Shown here one piece after another: positions 46,311 to 55,691 of a DNA stretch of 64,000 bases. This stretch comes from Sodalinema lacuna_A (GTDB lineage Bacteria > Cyanobacteriota > Cyanobacteriia > Cyanobacteriales > Geitlerinemataceae). The notes beneath the pieces are model-generated. The model did no database searches, was not told the origin of the DNA, and was given only the letters and a program-made list of their open reading frames with translations. Location: the NCBI GenBank assembly GCA_900149785.2, contig FSSI02000008.1, positions 1-64,000 on the forward strand, given 5' to 3'. The translations under genes and the position numbers were made by a program. The stretch's first letter is position 1. Each line of letters begins with the position of its first letter.

Positions 46311-46351
46311 GAGATGAGACCAGATCGCCCGCCGTAATTATCCGCAGTCGC

Positions 46352-46681
46352 TTATTGACACACCTCTTGACCGGCCTCATCGACGATCGCAAACACATCG
46401 AATTGGCCGAATTCAAATTCTCCCGTCACCGTGAGGCGATCGTCCACGCGAACGTGCTGACGGGTGGAATCCCCGCACACAGCCCAGGTATCGGTGGTGA
46501 TGCTGCGATCGCCAACCCGTAAACGGAACCCATCTTCCCACACTCGTTCAACCACTCCGGTCAAACTGTCGTCGTTGGCCTGGGCCGCAGGAAGATTGAC
46601 GAACGTCGCCATCGAGAGTGTCGCGGTACTCAATAATCCGGTGGCGATCGTGACCATGGGGGACAAGGACAATTTAATCAT
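46352..46681 (-). CDS. Small exported protein of unknown function
   Basis: 109 residues from the ATG at 46681, which gives a typical signal peptide (Lys then hydrophobic run ending AAQAND). ATG at 46708 or GTG at 46762 would add residues before it. The mature part (DDSLTGVVERVWEDGFRLRVGDRSITTDTW, ending GQEVCQ) has two Cys and beta-strand periodicity compatible with a small OB-fold-like domain; function unknown. Confidence 0.6.
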   Translation of the reverse strand: MIKLSLSPMVTIATGLLSTATLSMATFVNLPAAQANDDSLTGVVERVWEDGFRLRVGDRSITTDTWAVCGDSTRQHVRVDDRLTVTGEFEFGQFDVFAIVDEAGQEVCQ

Positions 46682-46782
46682 AGTGTCAGCGGTGATTACC
46701 GAGGTCATGTTTACTTGACCCTTACTGTAGGCAATGATTATGTCCACAACATGACCGTTCACGAGTGACTCGATGGTGGGGG

Positions 46783-48519
46783 TTACCAGTCTCGCACCAC
46801 CGTCGATTCTGGGTCCGGGGCGAACGCCAGCCAGAGGGGGAATTGCAACAGTCCCAGACTCAGCTGATTTTCGGACTCATCGACAATAATCAAGGGCATC
46901 AGTCCCGCCTGCATAAACCGCTCAGCCCGTTGTGCTAGGGGTTCAGGGGCTTCAAACAGAGCCACACCGCGATCGGGGCCAAAATCAGCCCGAGAGATGC
47001 CTAGACAGTCCTGTAAGCCGCGCCGCCATTCTCCGAGACGTTCAGGGCTATTGGCCAGCACCAACACCCGTAACCGACGCTTGTACATCAGATACAACAC
47101 CGAGGCGATCGCCGACGCAATCAAGATATTCTGAAGGCGACTATTGGTGGACTTCATGGCCCCGCGTCCGCCCTGAGTGAAAAACCAATTGGCCACCCGT
47201 TCAGCATGGACTGGCTCAAAAGTACGACGCAACTGCCAGGGGGGACCATAATAATCAGGATTGTTGCGATATTGATCCAAAGCCCGACGAATCAAGCGTC
47301 GTTGTTCGCGAAATCCCTGTTCACTAAACTGGGGACTTGCGGCCGCCTCACCGCGACTCTCACCCCGCTCTCCTCGGGAGCGACGGGGAGCGCCCTCTAC
47401 GGGAGTTGGAGCGGCGGCGGGAGCTTGGGTTGGCTCAATTTGTAACTGTTCGGCCGCAACCGATAAGTCTTGCAGACTGCCCACCAGATAGTTTTTAAAC
47501 CCTTGCACCCGCACGGCGATATCTTGGGACACGCCGGCGAAGGACGTTTGCATTTCCTTACGGATGCGCTCTTGGCGGCGTTCTAAACGCTCAATATCCA
47601 CCGTTAGAGCTTGTTTGCGTTTCTTGAGTTCACTGACCCCATCTTGCACTAAGCGCCCTAAATCTCGTTGCAATTCGCTTTGAGCCTGCTGCATCTCCTG
47701 TTTAGCCCGTTCGAGTTGGCCAATTTCGGCTCGTAAGGCCTCGGCCCGCTGTTCGAGAGCGGCAATCTCCATCTGCACCGCCGGAGATGCGGTTGGCGTC
47801 GCTCGGGGTTGAGGAGGCTCTGGGGAGGTTTCCGGTTCAGGGGCAGTGTTGGGGGTCTCGATACCCGAATCCCCGATACCCGAATCTCCAACACTCGAAT
47901 CTCCAACACCCGAATCCCCGGTGTCTGCCGTCACTAGCTCAGGCTGGGGACTGGGGGGGGACGGCTCCTCAGGCGGCTCACTTGCGGCCACAGGTGACAC
48001 CATCAGCGCCCTAGATTCCTCGGGGTCGTTGATGTCAGAGGCCTCTGGCTCAGAGGCCACTAGCTTAGAGGTGACGGGAGCGGTACTCAGGTCATTATCA
48101 TCATCACTATCATCGTCATGATCCTGCCACGTCTTGTCCTGGACGGGTTCCTGGATCATATCTCCTGGGGGCGGGTCATGGGGGATGCTGTCGTAGTCGG
48201 CGTAAGGGTCCGACTCATCATCGTCATAATCCTGCCAGTTACTGTCCTCATCATCATCGTTGTCATCATAAAACCCGGCGTTGGAGTCTTCCGGGGCGGG
48301 GCTGGAGGAATCAGCGGAATCGAGGGAGGCTTGGAGGGGTTGGGCCAGGGGGGCGATCGCCCCTTCGGGTAGCCTAGACTCATCCCCTTGAGGTTCGGGG
48401 GCGGGGTCATCTTCCCAAGGAGAGGGTTCAACGGGGACCGACTCCGCATCGACATCCCAATCCTCTGCGTTGGGGTCGGGTTTGGGGCTTCCGTAGGGGG
48501 TGTTTTCCTCTAAAGTCAT
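46783..48519 (-). CDS. DUF3086 protein with acidic disordered N-terminus and coiled coil
   Basis: 578 residues. The first ~230 are Asp/Glu/Ser/Pro rich, including in-frame GDSG repeats encoded by tandem DNA. A coiled coil follows (IAALEQRAEALRAEIGQLERAKQEM onward, about 250-330). The C-terminal DUF3086 domain begins near RRLIRRALDQYRNNPDYYGPPW and includes LASAIASVLYLMYKRRLRVLVLANSPERLGEW. This domain is cyanobacteria-restricted and of unknown function. The DUF3119 gene lies upstream on the same strand, a pairing I recall from other cyanobacteria. Confidence 0.85.
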   Translation of the reverse strand: MTLEENTPYGSPKPDPNAEDWDVDAESVPVEPSPWEDDPAPEPQGDESRLPEGAIAPLAQPLQASLDSADSSSPAPEDSNAGFYDDNDDDEDSNWQDYDDDESDPYADYDSIPHDPPPGDMIQEPVQDKTWQDHDDDSDDDNDLSTAPVTSKLVASEPEASDINDPEESRALMVSPVAASEPPEEPSPPSPQPELVTADTGDSGVGDSSVGDSGIGDSGIETPNTAPEPETSPEPPQPRATPTASPAVQMEIAALEQRAEALRAEIGQLERAKQEMQQAQSELQRDLGRLVQDGVSELKKRKQALTVDIERLERRQERIRKEMQTSFAGVSQDIAVRVQGFKNYLVGSLQDLSVAAEQLQIEPTQAPAAAPTPVEGAPRRSRGERGESRGEAAASPQFSEQGFREQRRLIRRALDQYRNNPDYYGPPWQLRRTFEPVHAERVANWFFTQGGRGAMKSTNSRLQNILIASAIASVLYLMYKRRLRVLVLANSPERLGEWRRGLQDCLGISRADFGPDRGVALFEAPEPLAQRAERFMQAGLMPLIIVDESENQLSLGLLQFPLWLAFAPDPESTVVRDW

Positions 48520-48573
48520 CTCGATTCCTAAGGGTTGACAAACGAGCAGATGTATGGTAAAGCGACTGAGTGA

Positions 48574-48975
48574 TTAGCGGGAGGATTGGGGACAGCGTTG
48601 TTCGAGGCAGTTGCGTAGCATTTTGGCATTAAACAACACCGGGAGAAAGTGAATACTATTGACTTCCCGGAAATAGAACAAAATGGGGACTGGCTGCCAA
48701 AAAATTTCCCAATTGAGCCATTCGGAGTAGGGAAAGCGACGAATCAGAGAATCGGAACGATACACATCCAGGTCAGTTTGGGTAAATTCGAGGCGAATGG
48801 TTGCCGCTTGCACCATTAAGAAAAGGCCAAACAGGGCGATCGCCGCCGCCAGCCAAATCTGCACCAGCATCAGAGGAATCGCCAGCAGAACCAGAACCAC
48901 CGGAATGGCGTAACTCGGGGCCAATTCAACAATCGGTTCGAGTTCAACGCGAGTTGAAGCTGAGGTAGAAGTCAC
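48574..48975 (-). CDS. DUF3119 membrane protein
   Basis: 133 residues from GTG at 48975. The GTG at 49020 lies inside a HIP1 octamer and is not favoured. Two adjacent hydrophobic helices (about 17-55) precede a soluble domain (RLEFTQTDLDVYRSDSLIRRFPYSEWLNWEIFW) characteristic of DUF3119. Function unknown. Starts the DUF3119-DUF3086 pair with a 54-base gap. Confidence 0.78.
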   Translation of the reverse strand: MTSTSASTRVELEPIVELAPSYAIPVVLVLLAIPLMLVQIWLAAAIALFGLFLMVQAATIRLEFTQTDLDVYRSDSLIRRFPYSEWLNWEIFWQPVPILFYFREVNSIHFLPVLFNAKMLRNCLEQRCPQSSR

Positions 48976-49118
48976 AGGCAAATCCCCTAAAAACAACAAA
49001 CATCGGCTGGGCGATCGCACCTCGCCCGCATCGACGATCTTATTTTAACCAGTGCCGCAGGGCCGGTTCCAGGGAGAGAGGGGCGGTCTAGGTGAGGCAA
49101 TCCCCCCTCTCGGCGGCG

Positions 49119-50261
49119 TTACGTGCGAGACTCAACCCAAACTCGGAACCCTTCAACTCGCAAGGATTTACCACGGGTTCCACAATATTGGCCATCCCCC
49201 ATCACGGGCGTGTCGCCCATATTCTGAATATGCCCAGAATAGCGGACAGTGTACCGGCTGGCGGACTCTCCCGTTAAGCGAATCGCAAAGCCTTCCACTT
49301 GCCGGTTTTCCCCCCGACTACCGAGATAGTGTCCTTCCGTCACCCAAGGGGTATCCCCCACTCCCGAGATATGGGCCATATATTCGAGTTTCACCCCAGA
49401 CATGGCATTGGCAAGGCGGAGTTGGAACCCTTCGAGGCTGCGAGATTGCCCCCGCGTTCCGGCAAACTCTTTCGAGGCAAATTGGCGATCGCCCAATCCC
49501 TGAATATGCACCAACACCGTCAAGGGCATCGATCCGGTTGGCGTGCCTCCCGTGAGACTTTTGGCCCCAAACACAATCAAAGGTTCTTCAGATTGGCCCG
49601 ATTGAGGGGCGGGCTGAGATGGGGCTGGTTTCGTGGCTGTCGTGGTTTCTGTAGCATCTCCCCACATCAATAAATCCGCCCCACCACTAATTTGAGGGCG
49701 GACTTGTTCAGCTTTGGGAGTGGGAACCGTTTGCGAGGCTAAAGGCGTTGTCACCGAGGGACTGGTGGCCGCCGGTTGAGGGCTGGGGGCGACTTGGCTG
49801 ACATAGAGTTTGCCTCGCGAAGCCGCAATGGCGATGGTTTGCCCAAACACTTTCTCTAATGTCGGTTGGAGAGTGGCCCACTGGGCATCGCTGAGGCGAT
49901 CGCCCTCATCGACGGCTTTCAACAGTTGGGCGACGGGATGTTTGCCACTGAGTACGTCATTGACATCGGCCGGAAGTTGATTGGCCGGGGCATTACTGAC
50001 CTGATTACGGAATAAGCGAACCTGCTGTTTAAATTGAACTAACGGTTGGAAACCCGGCTGTTCCCGGTGATCGAGGGCATCAAAGCGGTCTAAGATGGCG
50101 ATCGCCTGGGCTTTCGTATCTCCACCCGTAGCGGCGGGTTGGGATTGCAAGAGGCGTTTGACCTCCCCCCAACTCATACCATCGTGAATTGCCCCGAGTT
50201 GAGCAATTTGGGCTTCCAAACTGGTCAGTTGATTCAGTAAAACGGTTCGATCAGGTTTCAT
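49119..50261 (-). CDS. Protein with three ChW-like repeats
   Basis: 380 residues from the ATG at 50261. The N-terminal helical region (1-160) and a Pro/Thr-rich linker lead to three ~40-residue repeats: VLVHIQGLGD..., YMAHISGVGD... and YSGHIQNMGD.... Each goes on to G(T/S)RG and a closing (E)GF.(I/L/V) pattern. These match clostridial hydrophobic-W (ChW) repeats, except that the Trp after HxQxxG is replaced by Asp. Such repeats usually occur in surface or secreted proteins, but no signal peptide is seen here. Function unknown. Confidence 0.75.
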   Translation of the reverse strand: MKPDRTVLLNQLTSLEAQIAQLGAIHDGMSWGEVKRLLQSQPAATGGDTKAQAIAILDRFDALDHREQPGFQPLVQFKQQVRLFRNQVSNAPANQLPADVNDVLSGKHPVAQLLKAVDEGDRLSDAQWATLQPTLEKVFGQTIAIAASRGKLYVSQVAPSPQPAATSPSVTTPLASQTVPTPKAEQVRPQISGGADLLMWGDATETTTATKPAPSQPAPQSGQSEEPLIVFGAKSLTGGTPTGSMPLTVLVHIQGLGDRQFASKEFAGTRGQSRSLEGFQLRLANAMSGVKLEYMAHISGVGDTPWVTEGHYLGSRGENRQVEGFAIRLTGESASRYTVRYSGHIQNMGDTPVMGDGQYCGTRGKSLRVEGFRVWVESRT

Positions 50262-50414
50262 AGTCTCAAACAAGCGTCAGATATAAACAAATCAGGTGTG
50301 AACAAACAGGTGGCGATCGCCGATGACCTTCCCCTCAGACGAACTAGCGGCAGTCTCAGAAGTTCCCCGACAGGCATTGTAGCCCGCCATCTCCCCAGTG
50401 CGATCGCCCAACCC

Positions 50415-50470
50415 CAGAACTCAACAACAGAACTCAACAACAGAACTCAACCCCAGAACTCAACCCCTAA
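50415..50470. repeat. CAGAACTCAAC tandem repeats
   Basis: Five imperfect copies of (AA)CAGAACTCAACA/C lie just downstream of the glcD stop, towards the ChW-repeat gene. No coding or regulatory meaning apparent. Confidence 0.75.
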
Positions 50471-51936
50471 AACTGCGGTACACCCGGATAAGCCTTCGCC
50501 TTGGGATGAACCGCCCCCTCGCCACAGGTGCGAGGCGTGGGAAAAATCTTACCGGGATTGGCTAACCCCTTGGGATTCCAAGCATCTCGTACCCATTTCA
50601 TCGTATCGAGATCCGCATCCGTAAACATTTCTGGCATATAACAGCGTTTGTCCGCCCCAATCCCATGTTCTCCAGAAATCGATCCGCCCGCCTTCACACA
50701 GAGTTTGAGAATCTCACCGCCGACTTCCTCAACCTCCTCCAACTGGCCCTCCACCCCATTGTCATAGAGAACCAAAGGATGCAAATTCCCATCTCCCGCG
50801 TGAAACACATTGGCAATGCGATAACCACTGCGTTGACTCAGGGCCTCAATCTCCCCTAACACCTCCGCCAAACGAGTGCGAGGAATCACCCCATCCTGAA
50901 CATAATAATCAGGGCTGAGATGGCCCGCCGCCGCAAACGCCGCCTTGCGTCCCTTCCAGAGTTTAGCCCGCGTCTCGGGATCCTCAGCTACCGTCACCGT
51001 TCGCGCCCCCTTCTCCTGACAGATCTGGGTCACTCGCCGCGTCACCTCAGTCACTTCCGCATCCAAGCCATCGAGTTCCACCAAGAGAATCGCCTCTGCA
51101 TCCCGGGGATAACAGCCCGTGGCCACCACATCCTCCACGGCGTTAATACTGAGGTTATCCATCATCTCCATCCCCGCCGGGACAATCCCCGCTGAGGTAA
51201 TCGCCCCCACCGCCGCCCCAGCGGCTTCAATACTGGTAAAGTCGGCCAAAACCACGGCGATGGATTCAGCCGTTTTGAGCAGTTTTAGGGTGATTTCCGT
51301 GGCGATTCCCAGGGTTCCTTCGGACCCCACAAATAGCCCCGTCAGGTCATATCCCGGCATTTCAGGAATCTCGCCGCCGAGTTGGTTAATACTGCCATCC
51401 GGAAGCACAACCGTTAGGCCTAAGACATGATTGGTGGTGACACCATATTTAAGACAGTGAACCCCACCGGAGTTTTCCGCCACATTGCCCCCAATAGAAC
51501 AGATAATCTGGCTAGAGGGGTCAGGGGCGTAGTAAAATCCTGCCCCACTGACGGCTTGGGTAACCCAGTTATTGATCACGCCCGGTTGCACAACCACTCG
51601 CTGATTGTCGTAATCAATATCGAGGATTTTCCGCATCAGGGCCGTGACAATGAGGACGCTATCGGGTTCCGGGAGTGCGCCTCCAGACAGTCCCGTTCCC
51701 GCGCCACGGGCGACCCAGGGCAGGTTGAGGCGATCGCATAGGGCCACGGCTTCTGCGACCTGTTCGGTGGTCCTGGGGAGGACAACAAGGGCAGGTTTTT
51801 GCCGATAACTCGCCAGTCCATCGCATTCATAGGTCAGCAGTTCTTCTTTGCGACGAATGACACCGTTTTTGCCTAGGATGGCTTCAAAGTCTTTGGCGAT
51901 GCGTTTCCAGTTGGGGGAGGTTTGAGTGGAGAACAT
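50467..51936 (-). CDS. glcD: FAD-linked glycolate oxidase subunit GlcD
   Basis: 489 residues from the ATG at 51936; the frame extends 16 codons upstream with no better signal. N-terminal FAD-binding domain (GVIRRKEELLTYECDG, RTTEQVAEAVALC, RGAGTGLSGGALP, SSIGGNVAENSGGVHCLKYG) and a C-terminal FAD-linked oxidase domain ending in GSISGEHGIGADK. Oxidises glycolate from photorespiration to glyoxylate. No glcE or glcF nearby; cyanobacteria often carry glcD alone. Confidence 0.9.
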   Translation of the reverse strand: MFSTQTSPNWKRIAKDFEAILGKNGVIRRKEELLTYECDGLASYRQKPALVVLPRTTEQVAEAVALCDRLNLPWVARGAGTGLSGGALPEPDSVLIVTALMRKILDIDYDNQRVVVQPGVINNWVTQAVSGAGFYYAPDPSSQIICSIGGNVAENSGGVHCLKYGVTTNHVLGLTVVLPDGSINQLGGEIPEMPGYDLTGLFVGSEGTLGIATEITLKLLKTAESIAVVLADFTSIEAAGAAVGAITSAGIVPAGMEMMDNLSINAVEDVVATGCYPRDAEAILLVELDGLDAEVTEVTRRVTQICQEKGARTVTVAEDPETRAKLWKGRKAAFAAAGHLSPDYYVQDGVIPRTRLAEVLGEIEALSQRSGYRIANVFHAGDGNLHPLVLYDNGVEGQLEEVEEVGGEILKLCVKAGGSISGEHGIGADKRCYMPEMFTDADLDTMKWVRDAWNPKGLANPGKIFPTPRTCGEGAVHPKAKAYPGVPQF

Positions 51937-52005
51937 AGGAGATGGTTGTGGTTTTGGGGGGAGAGGCGATCGATTAGACCTCAATTGTCCTATTTTAAGG
52001 ACAGC

Positions 52006-54072
52006 TTATTGATCCAGTTGCTCCAGTAACACCTGCTGAAGAAACACCCACTTATCGGCGACTTCTTCAATGCGTTTACTCGTGGGTTTACCGGCCCCAT
52101 GGCCCGCCTTGGTTTCAATACGGATGAGCAGCGGCTTTTCCCCCGCATCAGCCGCTTGTAGGGCCGCCGCAAACTTGAAACTATGCCCCGGAACCACGCG
52201 ATCGTCATGGTCTCCTGTAATAATCAAAGTCGCCGGATACGCTGTCCCCGGTTGAACCCGATGCAAGGGAGAATAAGCGTAAAGTGCCTTAAACTCCTCT
52301 GCATCATCGGGGGAGCCATAATCTGAACACCAGGCCCAGCCGATAGTGAACTTGTGGAAGCGCAACATATCCAACACCCCCACTTCGGGAATGGCCGCGG
52401 CAAACAAGTCGGGCCGTTGCGTCATACAGGCCCCCACCAATAAGCCGCCGTTACTTCCACCACCGATCGCCAGTTTCTCAGACCGAGTATAGCCTTGGTC
52501 AATCAGCCATTCGGCAGCGGCGATGAAATCATCAAAGACATTCTGTTTATTCTCTTTAATTCCCGCCTGGTGCCAGGCTTCGCCATATTCCCCGCCACCC
52601 CGTAGGTTGGGGATAGCCAAAACGCCGCCGAGTTCCATCCACACCAGCTGACTGACGGAAAAACTGGGAGTCAGGGAGATGTTAAAGCCACCGTAGCCAT
52701 AGAGGTAGGTGGGGTTGTTCCCGTCACAGACTAATCCCCGTTTGTGGGTGATAAACATGGGAACCCGAGTTCCATCTTGGCTGTGATAGAAGACTTGGCG
52801 GGTTTCGTATTCGTCCGGGTTAAAGTCCACCGTTGGCTGGCGGAAGAGACTACTCTCGCCAGTGGTGAGATCGTAGCGATAGATGGTGGTGGGGGTGGTG
52901 AAGCCGGTGAAGGCGTAAAAGGTTTCGGTATCGCTGGCTTTACCGCCAAAACCTCCGACAGAGCCAATTCCGGGGAGGTCGATATCTCCGAGAAACTCGC
53001 CGCTGAGGCGAAAGCGTTTCACCTGAGAGCGAGCGTCTTTGAGGTATTCCACCACAAATTGATGGTTCAGGAGACTGACGCCTTGTAGGACATCTTCGGC
53101 TTCGGGGATGACTGTTTGCCGATCGCCCCCTGGGAGGTCTAAGGCAATGAGACAATAGCGAGGGGCGTTAAAGTCGGTGGTTAACCAGAGGCGATCGCCT
53201 TCGTTGCCCACGACATCATAGCGGGCTTCCCAGGTGTTGATCAATTCCACCACGGGCGCGTCGAGTTGCGGCGATGTGGGGGTTTGTAAGTCTTGGTAGA
53301 AGACGAGGTTTTTCGGTTCCGTTCCCCGCCAGACGGAGATAATCAGATAGCGGCCATCGTCGGTGACATCGCCGCTAAACCCCCATTCTTTCTCGTCGGG
53401 CCGTTCATAGATGAGAACATCGTCACTTTGGGGGGTTCCGCGACGGTGGTAATAGAGTTTTTGGAAGTAGTTAATGTCTTCGTATTGACTCTCTTCTTGG
53501 GGGCGATCGTAGGCGCTATAGTAGAAGCCTTGATTGTCGTGAGTCCAGGCGGCCCCGGAGAACTTACTCCACTTCACCTCGTCGCTGAGATCGTCGCCGC
53601 TGTCGATGTTACGAATGCGCCAGGTTTTCCAGTCGGAACCGGACTCTGAGAGGGAGTAAGCCAGCCAGTGGCCGTCGGGGGAAATGGCGTAACCGGTTAA
53701 GGCCACGGTTCCATCGTCGGAGAGTTGGTTAGGATCGAGGAGAACGCGGGGATCGCCGTCGAGATTGTCGAGGACGTAGAGGACGTTTTGGTTTTGTAGG
53801 CCGTCGTTTTTGAAGTAGAAGTAGCGATCGCCTTCTTTGAAGGGAATCCCGTATTTTTCGTAGTTCCAGAGTTGAGTGAGTCGCGCTTTGAGGCGATCGC
53901 GATCGGGATTTTTCGTCAGAAAACCAAAGGTTAGCTCATTTTGTGCTTCAATCCAAGTCCGAGTTTCTTCGGAGTCGGAGTCTTCCAACCAACGATAGGG
54001 GTCGGGAATTTCGAGGCCATGATAGGTATCAACTTGGTCACTTTGTCGTGCTTGAGGATAGGTAAATGTCAT
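52006..54072 (-). CDS. Prolyl oligopeptidase family serine peptidase (S9A)
   Basis: 688 residues. N-terminal seven-bladed propeller region followed by an alpha/beta-hydrolase with nucleophile GGSNGGLLVG (Ser), acid in GDHDDRVVPGHSF, and base in KAGHGAGK. Cleaves after proline in short peptides; no signal peptide, so cytoplasmic. ATG at 54072. Length and motifs are normal, and it is likely monocistronic. Confidence 0.92.
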   Translation of the reverse strand: MTFTYPQARQSDQVDTYHGLEIPDPYRWLEDSDSEETRTWIEAQNELTFGFLTKNPDRDRLKARLTQLWNYEKYGIPFKEGDRYFYFKNDGLQNQNVLYVLDNLDGDPRVLLDPNQLSDDGTVALTGYAISPDGHWLAYSLSESGSDWKTWRIRNIDSGDDLSDEVKWSKFSGAAWTHDNQGFYYSAYDRPQEESQYEDINYFQKLYYHRRGTPQSDDVLIYERPDEKEWGFSGDVTDDGRYLIISVWRGTEPKNLVFYQDLQTPTSPQLDAPVVELINTWEARYDVVGNEGDRLWLTTDFNAPRYCLIALDLPGGDRQTVIPEAEDVLQGVSLLNHQFVVEYLKDARSQVKRFRLSGEFLGDIDLPGIGSVGGFGGKASDTETFYAFTGFTTPTTIYRYDLTTGESSLFRQPTVDFNPDEYETRQVFYHSQDGTRVPMFITHKRGLVCDGNNPTYLYGYGGFNISLTPSFSVSQLVWMELGGVLAIPNLRGGGEYGEAWHQAGIKENKQNVFDDFIAAAEWLIDQGYTRSEKLAIGGGSNGGLLVGACMTQRPDLFAAAIPEVGVLDMLRFHKFTIGWAWCSDYGSPDDAEEFKALYAYSPLHRVQPGTAYPATLIITGDHDDRVVPGHSFKFAAALQAADAGEKPLLIRIETKAGHGAGKPTSKRIEEVADKWVFLQQVLLEQLDQ

Positions 54073-54142
54073 AAGTTTTTAACGGTAAAGGGTGAACAAA
54101 TAAAACTGATTTTGCGGGCAATTCAAACAACAAAATCAGATT

Positions 54143-54186
54143 TTGTAGGGGCGAATAATGGGGCGAATAATTATTCGCCCCTACAA
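54143..54186. repeat. GTAGGGGCGAATAAT palindrome
   Basis: TTGTAGGGGCGAATAA (54143-54158) pairs perfectly with TTATTCGCCCCTACAA (54171-54186); the loop holds a second copy of GGGGCGAATAA. This GTAGGGGCGAA-type palindrome recurs between genes of many cyanobacteria. It lies between two minus-strand genes. Confidence 0.75.
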
Positions 54187-54246
54187 GTTGGTATACAAGG
54201 CAAAAAACAGATAAAATATCATCTCTGAATGATTCCTTGTTCAACC

Positions 54247-55125
54247 CTAGTCTTGTTGATGAGAAAACTGATAAGCACCAATCCAAGACAGGGCGATCGC
54301 CACCACCAACAACACCGGAATACTAATCCAGGTAAAATCAGACAAGGAGCCATAAGCGGCTGACCGTAAGCCCACACTGGTATAGGTTAGGGGCAGACAA
54401 AAGACAATGGCTTTTAGGGCAGTGGGTAGAGTCTCAGGGTCAAAAAAGGTTGCCCCCAGAAAGGACATGGGGACAATCAAAAAGTTGTTGAGTAAGCCGA
54501 CACTTTCGAGGGATTTAACATTCAGTCCAACAATCACCCCCAGTCCGGCAAAGACGGCACAATTGAGGATTAACACCAACAAAAAGAGAGGATTAAAAAA
54601 GCTCCAAACCGCTGAAATTCCTTGTTCTGTGAAGCCAAGAAAGAGGACAGCTACGACCATCACCGATGCCGAGGTCATCAAGCCTCGAACCACGCCGGCG
54701 ATCATTTTCCCCAAATGCAGTGAGAGGGGATGAATGGGCAGAAGTAGCACTTCTTCAAAGGTTTTGCTGTAGAGTCGTTCGCCACAAATCGAGAAGGTGG
54801 TGCCGCCGAAACTGATGGCCATAGAGGATAGGGCGACCATCCCCGGTAGGATGAATTGTAGATAACTACTATAGTCCTCACTGATGGCGGTTCCGGGGCG
54901 GACGGAACTCCCTAAGCCTAAACCGAAGGCGATGATGTAAATCAGGGGAGAGATGAGGCCCGAGGCGGCGACTTGGGCGATGCGAACTCGCAAATCCAGC
55001 CAATCCCCCCAGAAGATGGTGAGGCTGTCTTGCCAAATGGTGGCGTAGTCGAGGGAATTGGGGTTACGTTGGCTAGGGGTGAGGGAGTTTTGGACAGTCA
55101 CAGGTACAGGGGCGATCGCGAACAA
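54247..55125 (-). CDS. ABC-2 type transporter permease
   Basis: 292 residues with about six hydrophobic helices and the ABC-2 motif (SSYLQFILPGMVALSSMAISFGGTTFS... and EEVLLLPIHPLSLHLGKM). Exports an unknown substrate using an ATPase encoded elsewhere; none is adjacent. The start is uncertain: TTG at 55125 is the first available and GTG at 55101 is possible. Downstream of minDE on the same strand. Confidence 0.8.
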   Translation of the reverse strand: MFAIAPVPVTVQNSLTPSQRNPNSLDYATIWQDSLTIFWGDWLDLRVRIAQVAASGLISPLIYIIAFGLGLGSSVRPGTAISEDYSSYLQFILPGMVALSSMAISFGGTTFSICGERLYSKTFEEVLLLPIHPLSLHLGKMIAGVVRGLMTSASVMVVAVLFLGFTEQGISAVWSFFNPLFLLVLILNCAVFAGLGVIVGLNVKSLESVGLLNNFLIVPMSFLGATFFDPETLPTALKAIVFCLPLTYTSVGLRSAAYGSLSDFTWISIPVLLVVAIALSWIGAYQFSHQQD

Positions 55126-55150
55126 GACATCAGAAGCATCTTACCTTGAT

Positions 55151-55666
55151 TTAGGGTTGCTCGGAGTCCCGGCGATCGCCATCGTCGTCCTCATCCTGAT
55201 CGCTGTCGTGATCGCTGTTCTGATCCTTGTCGCGGTTGTCTTCGGGTTGGGGGGGCGGTGCGTCGCTGTTGGAGGCGTTGGCTGGGGGATCTAAGGGGGA
55301 ATCTTCCTCTTCTTCGACGAGTTCCAACCTAAGCAGGTTGTCATCACTCAATGACTCGGGCAATGACTCGGGGAGAGAGTCTAACTCCTCTTCTGTGGGG
55401 GGTTTGCGAACCCGACGGATGGGGAGATTCGCGGTAATGGAGGTCATCCGTTGATCGCTTTCCAGGGCAAAGTTGAGGCCTTCGGTGTCGATTTCCACAT
55501 AGCGGGAAACCACCTCTAGGATTTCCTTCTGCATCGCCTCAATGGTTGCCGGGTTTAAGTCGACGCGATCGTGAGCAATCACCAGTTGCAGGCGGCGTTT
55601 GACTTCCTTGCGGCTGGTGTCTTTGTGCGATCGCGGCAACAGGCGGGCGAGCAGATTGGAGAGCAT
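55151..55666 (-). CDS. minE: MinE, cell division topological specificity factor, with acidic C-terminal tail
   Basis: 171 residues from the ATG at 55666. The MinE core is intact: RKEVKRRLQLVIAHDRVDLNPATIEAMQKEILEVVSRYVEID, with the MinD-binding strand/helix and the topological domain. It is far longer than the usual ~90: after residue ~93 a tail of about 75 residues is Glu/Asp/Pro/Ser rich and repetitive (ending DQDEDDDGDRRDSEQP). MinE drives oscillation of MinD. Placed after minD with 25 bases between stop and start. Confidence 0.88.
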   Translation of the reverse strand: MLSNLLARLLPRSHKDTSRKEVKRRLQLVIAHDRVDLNPATIEAMQKEILEVVSRYVEIDTEGLNFALESDQRMTSITANLPIRRVRKPPTEEELDSLPESLPESLSDDNLLRLELVEEEEDSPLDPPANASNSDAPPPQPEDNRDKDQNSDHDSDQDEDDDGDRRDSEQP

Positions 55667-55691
55667 TGTGATGAGTCGAGTCAACGTCGAG

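Noticed and set aside
49119..50261. Reading the three repeats as PQQ or other beta-propeller blades
   Set aside because: The spacing of about 40 residues and the H.Q..G ... GTRG ... EGF pattern fit ChW repeats better than any propeller motif I know.
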